Source: Macrothele yani
Lineage: Eukaryota; Arthropoda; Arachnida; Araneae; Macrothelidae
Reading direction: 5' to 3'
Assembly: GCA_039090855.1 (NCBI GenBank)
Contig: CM077001.1
Coordinates: forward strand, 120,716,922-120,780,921
Length of the DNA: 64,000 nt
Positions 29,878-41,902 of the stretch are shown here, one piece after another. The notes under the pieces were generated by a model that was not told where the DNA came from, did not search any database, and worked only from the letters and a program-made list of their open reading frames with translations. The position numbers and the translations under genes were made by a program. Every line of letters starts with the position of its first letter. The first letter of the stretch is position 1.

Positions 29878-31129
29878 TACACTATATTGGCAAAAGTCAC
29901 CGAACACCTAGAAGAAAAACACAACATAGCATTTATTGACATACATTAGTACGGCGTCGATCCAACTTTGGCCTTAATGAATGCACTGACCCTTCGAGAC
30001 ATGCTTTCGCCAAGGTTTTGGAACACAGCGATAGGTATGCGCTTCCATTCAGTACATAATGTTGCCTCTAACTGTTGCTTAGTAGTAGGCTTTCGTTCCA
30101 AAATTCTTTTACGGCGCTCTAATTCATCCCATATGTGCTCTATAGGATTAAGATCAGGGATCGGTGCTGGCCAGTCCACACACGATACGGAATTATCGTC
30201 AAACCACTCCGTAACAGTCCTTGCTTTATGGCTCGGTGCATCATCCTGCTGGCACCAACAAAGCTGGGTTCCATACTATTGTCACAGAATTGGTAGGGCA
30301 TAATTATCCAGAATATCGAAGTAGACGTGCCGGTTAACAGGTTTGTCCACGATAACCAATGGGCCGGGACCATACCACGAAAACCACCCCCACACGAGTA
30401 CACTGCCAGCTCCAAACTTGACCGTAGGAACAGTACACTGTGGTAACTAACGTTCCCCTGGCTGCCGCCATACCCACACGCGGCCATCAGATTGATGGAT
30501 CGCGTATCTGGATTCATCAGTCCATGGGACCCGTTTCCATTGATCTAGGGTCCACGATAAGTGTTCTTTACACCATGCTAAACGACGAGTAGCATTCCGA
30601 GTGGAGATGAAAGGCTTATGAGCAGCCGCACGACCACAGTAACACATGGAATGAAGTTCTCTGCAAATGGTACGTGTACATACCAAGGTTCCGGCATTTT
30701 TACTCACCTGTACCCTGAGGTCTTGTGCAGTACTCCGTCGATTAGCTGTAACGGCTCTCCTGAAGCTTCGACGTCCTCTATCACTGATTTTCTTTGGTCT
30801 GCCGGTACGTTTTGCTGCTTTAGGCATGCTATGTGTCTTCCACTTATTCAGTACATCCAAACCTGTTGACTTGGGTATGCTTAAACGCCTCTCGGTTTCT
30901 CTTATGGACAACCCAGTAATACTGTATAACACCCAGCAATCTTTCCTTTCTCAAAGTCAGTTCTCTCCCGCCGCGACATTTTCACTCAACGTCACAGTGC
31001 GATATGATCGCGGTCAGCTGCAGGCTTGTTTTCTTGCTGTTTGCAGATGTACCGTGCATCTTAACAACGCAGCGGATCCGTTCATTTGCTTTTAAAGGGG
31101 TGTCCGGTGACTTTTGTCATTATAGTGTA
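29878..31129 (-). mobile_element. Tc1 element, family B, copy 1
   Basis: TIRs of the type cactatattg(a/g)caaaagtcaccg lie inside TA at 29878-29879 and 31128-31129. 1.25 kb. The same family occurs at 34707-35947 and 52522-53275, with its 5' end amplified at 33955-34706. Confidence 0.92.
29946..30980 (-). pseudogene. Tc1 family-B transposase, triad kept, frames broken
   Basis: N-terminal reading MLYSITGLSIRETERRLSIP gives the helix-turn-helix, followed by KRTGRPKKISDRGRRSFRRA and RELHSM, then TRRLAWCKEHLSWTLDQWKR, PWTDESRY (first D), QSDGRVWVWRQPGE. Frame changes follow; the second site reads QQDDAPSHKA (D kept) and the third PDLNPIEHIWDELERR (E kept). It ends SAFIKAKVGSTPY at 29946. Breaks lie near 30440-30450, 30260-30300 and 30180. 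Family B matches the other two copies closely. Confidence 0.88.
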
Positions 31130-31350
31130 TTATTAAATAGTAACTTTGGTTATTCTGCGTGCGAACGGCAGCTAGAGAAAATCACCCTCAGTTAAAGAGG
31201 CGCTCAGCACATATCCCTATAGGGGGAAAGCCATTCTTTCACGGACCGTGAAAACTCCCAGGAACAAAAGGACGCCCCCTTCTGTATCTCCCGGTGGTTG
31301 GAGGACACTCTCTCTCAGAGAGAGCCCGCCAGCGCCATGGACAATTCGTC

Positions 31351-31965
31351 GGTAAGCAATTAAAAACAGTCAACTTCTTACGTCAAGAGCATCTTGCTCC
31401 GGGATAGAGAGAGCTAAAGGGAATTAGACGGAGTAGTCATAAAGAAAAAGTGTGGTTGGAGATTTTGAGGGGCTAACGACGAAGGATTTTCCACGGGAAT
31501 GAAGGCACGTGTGGATAAGAACAGATTTGGTGGGGGAAAACGTAGAGAAAGCAGTCCGTAATATCCATTTCCCGCTGGAAGTATACACCATTCATTTTGA
31601 CTAGCCAATATTTCCCCTTTTCCCCCAATCCGAAGAATAGAGTCTTGTGCGAGCAATTAGAGACTTGTGTGGTAAGCAATTAAAACCAGTCAACTTCTTA
31701 GGTCAAGAGCATCTTCCTCGGGGACAGAGCGAGCGAAAGGGAATTAGACGGAGTAGTCATAAAGAAAAAGTCTGGTTGGAGATTTCGATGGGAGAACGAC
31801 GTAGGAAATGCAGGTACGCAGGGATAAGAACATATTTGGTGTGGGAAAACGTAGAGAAAGCCATCCGTAATATACATTTCCCGCTGGAAGTATACACCAT
31901 TCATTTTGACTAGCCAATATTTTCCCTTTTCCCCCAGTCCGAAGAATAAGGACTTGTGCGAGCGA
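31351..31965. repeat. Tandem duplication, 320-bp period
   Basis: gtaagcaattaaaa(a/c)cagtc... at 31351 recurs at 31671; the two copies (31351-31670 and 31671-31965) share gggaattagacggagtagtc and cgctggaagtatacaccatt with scattered differences. Both minus strands can read SQNEWCILPAGN, but reading frames are not otherwise kept, so I treat it as noncoding. Confidence 0.85.
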
Positions 31966-33186
31966 AATCATCTGTTGTTACGCTCTATTTGTTTAAATAT
32001 TTATTTATTTGCTTCCCTGCTGACAGGAACCTGAAAACAATGACCTTCTGGTAAGTTGGTGTCCACTTCAATACTTAAAATCAACCAAGCCAACAGTACG
32101 GAAACTACGTCTTAAAATATTGAACAATCACAAAATGCTTCTCCTTTCCTTCTCATTCATTTTTAATTGTATTTTTCACACTGGAGGAATCAACACCGCG
32201 TTATAATAAAAATAGGCTTTGCGAGTGAACTCCATCGACGGAAGGTGTTGCAATTAAACAATCGCTTGATCTCATCACTTCCGCCTTTTTTTTTTTTTTT
32301 TTTTTGTACGTTGGCTGGACGTCTCGTTTCACAGCGAGCGTTCTGGCGGTCGCCCAAATCATCTGTTGCTGAATTGGCCGATTAGTCAGGTTTAATGGAG
32401 TTCGCGTGACTACCCCCAACAGGAGTCGGAGGCCGAAAAGTGATAATGACCGTGCCGGTTTGGTCTGACGCCGGTCATTGTGTGTCTGCGCAGGCAGAAT
32501 TAGTTGATATGGGTCAGGGCTCCACCGTCATCTTTAAATGCAGTCGGCCCACTGGTCACGTGCTCATGGCGGTGCTTGCTTGCAGCCAAGTCATAACCAT
32601 ATACATCTCCTTTATCAGCTTTTTTTTTTTTTTTTTTTTTTTTGCTTCGTATATCTGAGGGTGGAGCAACTTGGCGGGATGACGATTGTGCTGCCCACCT
32701 GGTCTACCTCATTTAGTTAGGCTGAAGAAACTTCAGCTTAATGAAACCAGTTTCGCAAACTGCTAATTTTTCCGACGAGTGAAATCAACTTTTATGTCCT
32801 GGTGACATGAGTGTCTCGGTTCACAGAAGTGAATTGCAAAGAGAAAAAGCAGAAGGAATATTATCTGTAAAGTATGTAATCCGAGATAATGATGTACTAA
32901 TTTTATATACACATGTATAATGCCGTATAATTACTCTGATCAGACGTGTCTGGTGCAAATATTTCTAATACAGTTATTTCATAGCAAGATACTTGTGAAC
33001 CAGCTAGGAGCTGCAAAAGCGTAATATTAAAGATTTTAATGATATACAATGCAAATACCAGGTGTCTTAGTTGTCAAACATAACGTGCTGTATTTCACGA
33101 ATCAGAACCATTAGTAAAAATGGTCACCATTTTGAAAATAATGTTCCGTAAATTAATGCTCACACTAAACTTTAGGAGCTGTCACT
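31966..33186. other. No gene; two long T runs
   Basis: T17-T24 runs at 32287-32305 and 32619-32643 look like reverse-oriented poly(A) tails, but no SINE or LINE body was recognised beside them. Confidence 0.4.
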
Positions 33187-33219
33187 AAACTTTTGGTGTA
33201 ATACGTAATAATATGATGA
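33187..33219 (+). repeat. 33-nt donor copy of the segment embedded in the Tc1 5'-end array
   Basis: aaacttttggtgtaatacgt... here is identical to the spacer in each unit of the array at 33955-34706 (for example 34103-34135). It lies about 750 bp upstream of the array in the same orientation. Confidence 0.9.
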
Positions 33220-33231
33220 TCATATGTAGAG

Positions 33232-33520
33232 GATTTTAGGAAGGGTGTGTCCGACCCCAGGTCTTAAACAACCCTTAGAAATAGGAAGCTAGGAGATTTG
33301 GGCTAGAGTGCCCGATAGGAAAGTGACACGGAAGCGAAGTAGAAAGACGCCCTTATTTATTACCGAGGGGCCAGTACCCGGGGTCAGACGGATTAACGTG
33401 CCCATTCGACGCACGGCGGATATTTAGTGGATCGAGCGTACGTACCTGCCTGGGATCGAACCTGGAGTTCTTTCCGCAGCAGTCACGAAAGTTGCCCACT
33501 AGACCACCCGCGGTCAAAAC
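33232..33520 (-). mobile_element. tRNA-related SINE, second family
   Basis: Minus strand starts gaccgcgggtggtctagtgg (A-box-like), has ggttcgatccc (B box) near 33455, and continues to aagacctggggtcggacaca. The tail part matches 59085-59220 (ggtcttaaac...ttagaaat...gctaggagattt), showing a dispersed family. No clear target duplication. Confidence 0.65.
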
Positions 33521-33954
33521 GTAATAATGATAAACGAAATCAAATTAAAAAGTTGAGGAACTTTTGAATTACCAAGAACTCTCTAATATACTGCCAAAGC
33601 TACGGAGACTTCGTGTCCACAGACCTAAATATGAGTTACGCAGGGCCGGCTGGAGCATAAGCGCAACCGGGGCAGTTTCCCCGGGCTCCTCGCCTGCAAG
33701 GGAAAAGTTTAGGGGAAAAAATCATTTTCGGTAGAATATTTCACAATTATTATTTTGTGTGTGTAAGTTTTGGGGTGCGGGCACTTAAAAAGATGTTTAA
33801 ATTTTTTTCTGTTTTTTTTTTCCAATCTCCCCATTTTCGAATAAATTATCGCCTTTCGCCGTGATTTGCGGATTTCAAGCGATTATTGTAACTACCTTAA
33901 TATTTTCCTCAATCACCAATTAAATTTCAGCATTTTGTGGCCCTTACTTTGATA

Positions 33955-34706
33955 TACACTATATTGACAAAAGTCACCGGACACCCCTTCTAAAGAAAAT
34001 CAATGGATCCGCTACGTTGTTAAGACGCGCGGTACATCTGCAAACAGTATAAAAACAAGCCCGCAGCTGACCGCGATCATATCGCACTGTGAGGTTGAGT
34101 GAAAACTTTTGGTGTAATACGTAATAATATGATGACTTACTTTGATATACACTATATTGACAAAAGTCACAGGACACCCCTTCAAAAGAAAATCAATGGA
34201 TCCGCTGCGTTGTTAAGATGCGCGGTACATCTGCAAACGGTATAAAAACAAGCCCGCAGCTGACCGCGATCATATAAAACTTTTGGTGTAATACGTAATA
34301 ATATGATGACTTACTTTGATATACACTATACTGACAAAAGTCACCAGGCACCCCTTCAAAATGAAATAAATGGATCCGCTGCGTTGTTAAGATGCGCGGT
34401 ACATCTGCAAACGGTATAAAAACAAGCCCGCAGCTGACCGCGATCATATCGCACTGTGAGGTTGAGTGAAAACTTTTGGTGTAATACGTAATAATATGAT
34501 GACTTAATTTGATATACACAATATTGACAAAAGTCACCGGACACCCCTTCAAAAGAAAATCAATGGATCCGCTGCGTTGTTAAGATGCGCGGTACATCTG
34601 CAAACGGTATAAAAACAAGCCCGCAGCTGACCGAGATCATATCGCACTGTGAGGTTGAGTGAAAACTTTGGTGTAATACGTAATAATATGATGACTTACT
34701 TTGATA
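33955..34706 (+). repeat. Tandem array of Tc1 5' end plus flanking DNA, four units before the element
   Basis: Tc1 starts (tacactata...) recur at 33955, 34148, 34322, 34515 and finally 34707, with periods of 193, 174, 193 and 192 bp. Each unit holds the Tc1 terminus and 5' UTR up to gaggttgagtgaaa, then the 33-nt segment aaacttttggtg... and cttactttgata, the bases that flank the first terminus. The 174-bp unit lacks a short piece of the UTR end. Only the last copy continues into the transposase. Confidence 0.9.
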
Positions 34707-35947
34707 TACACTATACTGACAAAAGTCAACAGGCACCCCTTCAAAATGAAATAAATGGATCCGCTGCGTTGTTAAGATGCGCGGTACATCTGCAAACGGT
34801 ATAAAAACAAGCCCGCAGCTGACTGCGATCATATCGCACTGTGAGGTTGAGTGAAAATGTCGCAGTGGGAGAGAACTGACTTTGAGAAAGGAAAGATTGT
34901 TGAGTGTTATATTAGCGGGTTGTCCATAAGAGAAACCGAGAGGCGTTTAAACATACCCAAGTCAACAATTTTGGATATACTGAATAATTGGAAGAAACAT
35001 GGCGTGCCTGAAGCAGCAAAACGGCGTGCCTGAAGCAACAAATCAGTGATAGAGGACATCGAAGCTTCAGGAGAGTCGTTACAGCTAATCGACGGAGTAC
35101 TGAGCAAGACTTCAATGTACAGGTGAGTAAAAATGCTGGAATCTCGGTATGTACACGTACCATTTGCAGAGAACTTCATTCCATGGGATACACGTACGAC
35201 TGCTCATAAACCTTTCATCTCCAGTCGGAATGCCACTCGTCGTTTAGCATGGTGTAAAGAACATTTATCGTGGACCGTAGATCAATGGAAACGGGTCTTA
35301 TGGACTGATGAATCCAGATACACGATCCATCAGTCTGATGGCCGTGTGTGGGTATGGCGACAGCCGGGGGAACTCTATTTACCACAGTGTACTGTTCCTA
35401 CGGTCATGTTTGGAGCTGGCAGTGTACTCGTGTGGGGGTGTTTTTCGTGGTATGGTCCCTGCCCATTAGTTATCGTGGACAAACCTGTTAACCGGCACGT
35501 CTACCTCGGTATTCTGGACAATTATGCTCTACCAACTCTGTGGCAATACTATGGAACCGAGCCTTGTTGGTACCAGCAGAATAATGCACGGAGCCATAAA
35601 GCAAGGACTGTTACGGAGTGGTTTGACGATAATTCCGTATCGTGTGTGGACTGGCCAGCACAGAGCCCTGATCTTAATTTCATAGAGCATCTACGAGATG
35701 AATTAGGGCGCCGCAAAGAAGTTTGGAACCAAGGCCTACTACTAAGCAACAGTTAGCGGCAGCATTATGTACTGAATGGAAGCGCATAACTATCGCTGTG
35801 CTACAAAACCATGTCGAAAGGAAGTCTCGAAGGGTCAGTGCATGCATTAAGGCCAAAGGTGCACTGACACCGTACTTAATGTATGTGAATAAATGCTTTG
35901 TTGTGTTTCTCTTCTAGGTGTCCGGTGACTTTTGTCAATCTAGTGTA
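34707..35947 (+). mobile_element. Tc1 element, family B, copy 2
   Basis: TA-bounded TIRs at 34707 and 35947. Same family as 29878-31129. It is the last unit of the 5'-end array. Confidence 0.92.
34857..35880 (+). pseudogene. Tc1 family-B transposase, dead
   Basis: Starts MSQWERTDFEKGKIVECYIS and reads GLSIRETERRLNIPKSTILD. A deletion/duplication near 35020-35040 (ggcgtgcctgaagca twice) breaks the frame. From 35133 it is mostly open: RRLAWCKEHLSWTVDQWKRV, LWTDESRY (first D), VWVWRQPGELYLPQ, SVLVWGCFSWYGP, then WYQQNNARSHKA where QQDN is expected (D to N), and SPDLNFIEHLRDELGRRK (E). A frameshift near 35735 precedes the C-terminal SACIKAK-GALTPY. A further ATG in frame lies at 34851. Confidence 0.9.
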
Positions 35948-36379
35948 TTTAACAAATTGCGTGCAAAACAGATACGTAACTTTAAAGATATAAAAAAGAA
36001 CAACATTACAAAGTTGGTTGCGGGCTACACACGGAGGCTATTGATTCAGTGACTTTAAAATCATTACTAGAAATTAAAAAAAACAACCATATATGGGCAC
36101 GTGTAAAAGTTTAAAAAGTCACTAATTTGTCATTTACTCCACTTTGCATTAAAAATCAATCACTAAAACATGTAATAGGAGGAAAAAAACTATTTATACG
36201 AATTTATTTTAGAGGGATCTATATCATTTCTTACACTAAAATATTCACAATCCAAAAAATTTCGCTACGCAGGTATCTTTTTATCATTTCGTGAGGAAGA
36301 TTTTATAAGAATCATAATATAAAAACCCAACCCCATCTCACCGGAAAAGAAAATCGTTGATTTTAACACTTTTTACTTG

Positions 36380-36437
36380 CTCTCTCTCTCTCTCTGTGTC
36401 TGTCTCTCTCTCTCTCTCTCTCTGTCTGTCTCTCTCG
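36380..36437. repeat. (CT)n microsatellite with TG interruptions
   Basis: ctctctctgtgtctgtctct-type tract of nearly 60 bp. Confidence 0.9.
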
Positions 36438-36591
36438 GAACTTTCAATCCATATTATGGTCTTGTTCTTAAGCTTAAAGCAAATTATTCTTTGAGGTAGT
36501 CATTTTGTTTTCATGATGGTTTTTGCTATGACGTACTACAGAGGTGAAGTAAATGTCAAGACGGAAAAAAATTGCAGCGATCAATTCTGTT

Positions 36592-36664
36592 GGTGTAGCT
36601 TAATTGGTAAAGCATTCGGCTCCGGAGTAGAGGGAGAAGGGTTCGCCACCGTGAAACTTGTGAT
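36592..36664 (+). other. tRNA-like fragment
   Basis: gttggtgtagcttaattggtaaagc resembles a tRNA 5' half with an A box, and gggttcg resembles a T arm 40 bases later, but the T arm and acceptor stem do not close. Possibly a decayed SINE head. Confidence 0.3.
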
Positions 36665-36780
36665 TTTCACATTTTGTGTGTTCTTCGCGGATATTTTTCA
36701 CGTAAAGACTTTATTAAAATATTAGGTTTGTTTTCTAGTGCCAGCAATGAAATTTTGTCCCGGGTCCCGCAAAAGCTCCA

Positions 36781-37605
36781 TCCGGCTATAGTAACCCTTC
36801 TTCTTCATTGCAGATTTGAAGGAGAGAAGGGTGGAAGTCTGCTCTGATTTGCTGAACGCGTTTGAAGCCAATATGAAGACACGTTTTTTTTTTTTGTTGT
36901 TGTTTTCGATCTGGTGGCAGCGGAAGAAACGTGGGCGTATCTTTACGATCCGGAGCCGAAGAATCAATCCAAGGAATGGCGTCACACCTCTTCACCGAGA
37001 CCTTAAAGAGTTCAGGAGCCAACAATCAGCACAGAAAGTAATGGTGACTATTTTTTGGGTTGTCAAGGGTGTCATTCTCCATGATTTTCTGGAACGTGGC
37101 CGTACCGCCACCAGCGAGCGGCACATTGAGACACTCAAGAAGCTTAGAGAAGCCATAAGGAGGAAGAGACTGAACAAGAATCTGAAAAGGATCCGCATTC
37201 GCCATGGCAATGCGCGACCACACACGTCTTTAGCAACAAATCAGGCGATCAGGAGATTAGGCTGGTCGGTGGTACCCCATCCACCGTACAGCCCAGATCT
37301 GACGCCCTCCGACGTCCACCTGTTCGGTCCATTGAAGGACAGTCCCCGGGGACAACGATTTGATGACACAGACGAGGTGAAAGTGGCAGTGAAGAAGTGG
37401 GTACAACAGTTTACACCAGAGTTTTTTAAAGAGGATTCGAGAGTTGGGTTCAACGATGGCACAAATGCATCGCTTGTGATGGAGACTATGTTGAGTAGTA
37501 CCTTTGTATAGAGAAAGAGTTACTCTACCGACATGTGCAATTTGAAGGACCTCTGTCACTTAATAAAAGTTATGCCCACTTTTGCGTTACTTTTGGTTCA
37601 ACCCT
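36781..37605 (+). pseudogene. 5'-deleted mariner with transposase C-terminal half
   Basis: A 696-bp open frame (36816-37511) includes MKERRVEVCSDLLNAFEAN, then in another frame ETWAYLYDPEPKNQSKEWRH where the expected VTGDETW reads VAAEETW (D to E), KVMVTIFW, LERGRTATSERHIETLKKLR, HGNARPHTS where HDN is expected (D to G) and PYSPDLTPSDVHLFGPLKD (third D kept). Two catalytic residues are lost. The 5' TIR and DNA-binding half are missing; the 3' TIR region (37516-37605) matches the mariner at 46.2 kb. Confidence 0.88.
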
Positions 37606-37990
37606 CGTTTAACAGCTGGAGCAAAAAAGTGGGGGAGAGGGGATGAAATATCCTGTGCCACAATAATCAAAATTCACGTGATGTGCTGTCCACAATATCG
37701 GATCTCAATGCAGAACTTCAAAATCAGATTCTTCGACAGACGCCTGAAATTTAATAGTCAATCAAAAACCTCAAGTATTCCCATGAATCTCTCCTACAGT
37801 ATTATCGGAAATTTCGCGTCATACGGATACGGAAAAAAATGACAACGGAGTTATCCTGTTAATGTACAAAAGGAATTGTTGTAAAGTTTCCGAAAATTCA
37901 GAATTTTCCTAGTGTACGAGGAATCCGAAAAATTCAGGTTTCTTTCCGTCATTTCACGGAAAAGGCAATATCAGAAACATGCTTCGTTAA
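37606..37990. repeat. Dispersed repeat leading into the 50-bp satellite
   Basis: 37870-37985 (gaaaattcagaattttccta, cgtcatttcacggaaaaggc) is the inverted counterpart of 5630-5730. No gene. Confidence 0.5.
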
Positions 37991-39890
37991 TTCACGAAAG
38001 GAGACATGGAAAGTGGCTCGTGAATTTCAGAAGATTTTAATTCACGAAAGGAGACATGGAAATTGGCTCGTGAATTTCAGGAAATTTTAATTCACGAAAG
38101 GAGACATGGAAAGTGGCTCGTGAGTTTCAGAAGATTTTAATTCACGAAAGGAGACATGGAAAGTGGTTCGTGAATTTCAGAAGATTTTAATTCACGAAAG
38201 GAGACATGGAAATTGGCTCGTGAATTTCAGGAAATTTTAATTCAGGAAAGGAGACATGGAAAGTGGGTCGTGAATTTCAGAAGATTTTAATTCACGATAG
38301 AAAACATGGAAAGTGGCTCGTGAATTTCAGAAGATTTTAATTCACGAAAGGAGACATGGAAAGTGGTTCGTGAATTTCAGAAGATTTTAATTCACGAAAG
38401 GAGACATGGAAATTGGCTCGTGAATTTCAGGAAATTTTAATTCAGGAAAGGAGACATGGAAAGTGGCTCGTGAGTTTCAGAAGATTTTAATTCACGAAAG
38501 GAGACATGGAAAGTGGCTCGTGAATTTCAGAAAATTTTAATTCACGAAAGGAGACATGGAAATTGGCTCGTGAATTTCAGGAAATTTTAATTCACGAAAG
38601 GAGACATGGAAAGTGGCTCGTGAGTTTCAGAAGATTTTAATTCACGAAAGGAGACATGGAAAGTGGCTCGTGAATTTCAGAAAATTTTAATTCACGAAAG
38701 GAGACATGGAAAGTGGCTCGTGAGTTTCAGAAGATTTTAATTCACGAAAGGAGACATGGAAAGTGGCTCGTGAATTTCAGAAGATTTTAATTCACGAAAG
38801 GAGACATGGAAATTGGCTCGTGAATTTCAGGAAATTTTAATTCAGGAAAGGAGACATGGAAAGTGGCTCGTGAGTTTCAGAAGATTTTAATTCACGAAAG
38901 GAGACATGGAAAGTGGCTCGTGAATTTCAGAAAATTTTAATTCACGAAAGGAGACATGGAAATTGGCTCGTGAATTTCAGGAAATTTTAATTCACGAAAG
39001 GAGACATGGAAAGTGGCTCGTGAATTTCAGAAGATTTTAATTCACGAAAGGAGACATGGAAATTGGCTCGTGAATTTCAGGAAATTTTAATTCACGAAAG
39101 GAGACATGGAAAGTGGCTCGTGAATTTCAGAAAATTTTAATTCACGAAAGGAGACATGGAAATTGGCTCGTGAATTTCAGGAAATTTTAATTCACGAAAG
39201 GAGACATGGAAAGTGGCTCGTAAATTTCAGATAATTTTAATTCACGAAAGGAGACATGGAAAGTGGCTCGTGAATTTCAGATAATTTTAATTCACGAAAG
39301 GAGACATGGAAAGTGGGTCGTGAGTTTCAGAAGATTTTAATTCACGAAAGGAGACATGGAAAGTGGCTCGTGAATTTCAGATAATTTTAATTCACGAAAG
39401 GAGACATGGAAAGTGGCTCGTGAATTTCAGATAATTTTAATTCACGAAAGGAGACATGGAAAGTGGCTCGTGAGTTTCAGAAGATTTTAATTCACGAAAG
39501 GAGACATGGAAAGTGGCTCGTGAATTTCAGAAAATTTTAATTCACGAAAGGAGACATGGAAATTGACTCGTGAATTTCAGGAAATTTTAATTCACGAAAG
39601 GAGACATGGAAAGTGGCTCGTGAATTTCAGAAGATTTTAATTCACGAAAGGAGACATGGAAAGTGGCTCGTGAATTTCAGATAATTTTAATTCACAAAAG
39701 GAGACATGGAAAGTGGCTCGTGAATTTCAGGAAATTTTAATTCACGAAAGAAGACATGGAAAGTGGCTCGTGAATTTCAGGAAATTTTAATTCACGAAAG
39801 GAGACATGGAAAGTGGCTCGTGAATTTCAGGAAATTTTAATTCACGAAAGGAGAAATGGAAAGCGGTTCGTGAATTTCAGAATTTTTTTA
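37991..39890 (+). repeat. 50-bp satellite, 38 tandem copies
   Basis: The unit starts ttcacgaaaggagacatgga and continues aagtggctcgtgaatttcag, then one of aagatt, gaaatt, aaaatt or ataatt, then ttaa. All 38 copies keep the 50-bp length without indels. The variant aattgg is always followed in the same unit by gaaatt, and tgagtttcag by aagatt, so variants travel in blocks. Runs of two and three units repeat together (for example at 38391-38590 and 38791-38990). ttcacgaa and ctcgtgaa inside each unit are a partial inverted repeat. Confidence 0.97.
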
Positions 39891-40091
39891 TATTGTACAC
39901 ACAAAATCTCCATCGAACGGGTGAGGACGAAATCCTGCCCCTCAAAAAATGTTCTTACTTCGGAAACTTCTCATCCCCCTCAGAAGGGAGAAAAAAGACA
40001 CCACACCAATGGTGTTCTCTTTTCCGCAGCGCGTTTTAGACAATTGACTTTAGGGAGACGGAATCGCTTCATGAGTTTTCGGCACTTTTTA

Positions 40092-41690
40092 TTAGCACGT
40101 CTTTTGCAAAAAAAAAAAAAAAAATGTCGTGCCTGTGTTATCACTTTGTCCGTGTGTCTGTGGACACCACATCTCTGGAACAATTAGTCCGATTTGAAAA
40201 ATTATTTTTTGCTCTGGGGAGCGTGAAATGTGAAAACGACCCGTGCTTTCCGTTTTTTTTCGCCGATGCACAACTTCGCCGCTAGAGGGCGTACATGCAG
40301 ATGCTATCGAATTCAAAACACATTTTTTTTTCTATATATTTGCTCCTAAATATCCAATTGAAAATAATTATTTTTTTCTTTCGATGCCGTTTATATCGAA
40401 GACGATTTTAGGTACAGTCTCTCTTTCAAGTAATGTGCAGATTTTCTGCTCGGGGGCGTAAAGTTAAATTGCGTTTTCCCCGATATCTCTGCTTCTAAAA
40501 GTATGATTTGAAAAATTCTTCCTACATCCGATACAGCACTTTATGCAAAATGCAAAACGTTTTGCATATAATTTCAAGTTTTTTGGTAAGAATGGTCGGC
40601 CACCAGGGTCGTAAGAGTTTATTTCTGCTCCTTAATGCATTTGCAAGAAAATCTGAGCTTCTGAAAACTCGACTGAAAAAATTATTTCGTGGACCGATAC
40701 CACTCACCTGGGAAAACCTTTTGAGACTATCTACTGCATAAAATAGTGCATAGTTTTTCTGCCAGGGGCTGTAGATGTATGTCTTGTTATTGTCGAAATC
40801 TCTATTTCTGAATTTTTTTTTCCTTTGTTGCAGAGCGTTTTGGATGCGAAATGTCTGTCATATAATTTCAAAATTTCCTTTGCGCACCGCACCGGTGTGT
40901 CACTAAGAAGCGTAAGTTCATGTTTCCGTTTACAGAAAAATCTGCGGAACTAAGAATCCGACTGAAAAAATTCTTTTTCGGTCAGATACAGTTAACTACG
41001 AAAGTTCTATGTCTATTTTTTCCCCAAAATAATACACAATTTTCCGGCTATGGGCCTCAAATTTTTCATCTGTTTTTCTCAATATCTCTGCTTCTAAATG
41101 TGCGATTTAATAAAATTATTTTAACACATGATACGATTTACCTCGTAGAACGCTTTAGGGTTTTATTTGAGGAGTTTTGTAGTTCACAGTTCTGTCCCTA
41201 AGTGGTGTTTGTGTACTGCTGTTTGCAGCTGTATCTCCGCTTCTGGAACCCTTATTGAGAAATTTCTTTTTTTTTTTTTTTTTACTGTATGCTATTCCCT
41301 ACAACAAAGATGGGGAGTATTATCTTCTTCAAATAATGCCCCGCTAGGAGGCGTAAAGGTCAAAACCTTTTTTTCGCTATCTCTGCTTCAGGGAGACGAA
41401 TTTGAAAAGCCCTTTTTCCTTAGCATTGCCCATGAAGAATACTTTTCGCCTGTTTTGAGTTTTTCCATTATGCGAAATTCTTCCGCTAGAAGGCTTAGTT
41501 TTATCATGTTTCCTTATATATTTCTTCTTCTAACTGCTCGATTTGAATATCTGTTTGTTTCCGATACCATCCTTCGGCTATGAGACTCTTTTTGTGCGCC
41601 ATTTGTTTATCTTCGTAACATACTTTTTAGCCGCCGGTGGAAGTAAGTAACTGATGGAGGTAAGTAGCTGTTTCTGTTCGTCTTTAGTAC
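40092..41690 (-). repeat. CTCF-like repeat element, inverted copy at 40 kb
   Basis: Starts with the hairpin-type terminus agcacgtcttttgc...gtcgtgc and the leader accacatctctggaacaatt. Motif positions near 40276 (cgccgctagagggcgt), 40447, 40598 (ggccaccagggtcg), 40760, 40902, 41050, 41195, 41345 (cgctaggaggcg) and 41485 are 140-171 bp apart. The distal end (actttttagccgccggtgga) matches 16440-16460. Noncoding. Confidence 0.75.
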
Positions 41691-41902
41691 CTTCGCAAAG
41701 TGGTTCTAGGAGAAACAAGTTAGTAAAATCATGCAATGCATTGATGCATTGATTATGATACGCTTTCCATCATACCAGAAATAATTACTCAAGTTATCAG
41801 GATAATAGCTGTGGAACAAATTTCGCTCCTGTGCCCCGACCTTTGACCCCATTTCGATAATATTCAACAAAACCGGTTCGGTATACCTCCGGAACAACAT
41901 GA

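Larger units (their letters stand above)
35948..36780. other. AT-rich noncoding; microsatellite and tRNA-like fragment
   Basis: Contains a CT/TG-rich microsatellite (36380-36437) and a tRNA-like fragment near 36592. No gene otherwise. Confidence 0.45.

Noticed and set aside
31351..31965. Protein-coding duplicated gene
   Set aside because: Frames are not conserved between the two copies beyond a short peptide, and stops differ.
33644..33720. hAT terminus (cagggccggctggagcataa)
   Set aside because: Looks like a hAT end, but no partner end or duplication was found nearby, so it is not listed as an element.
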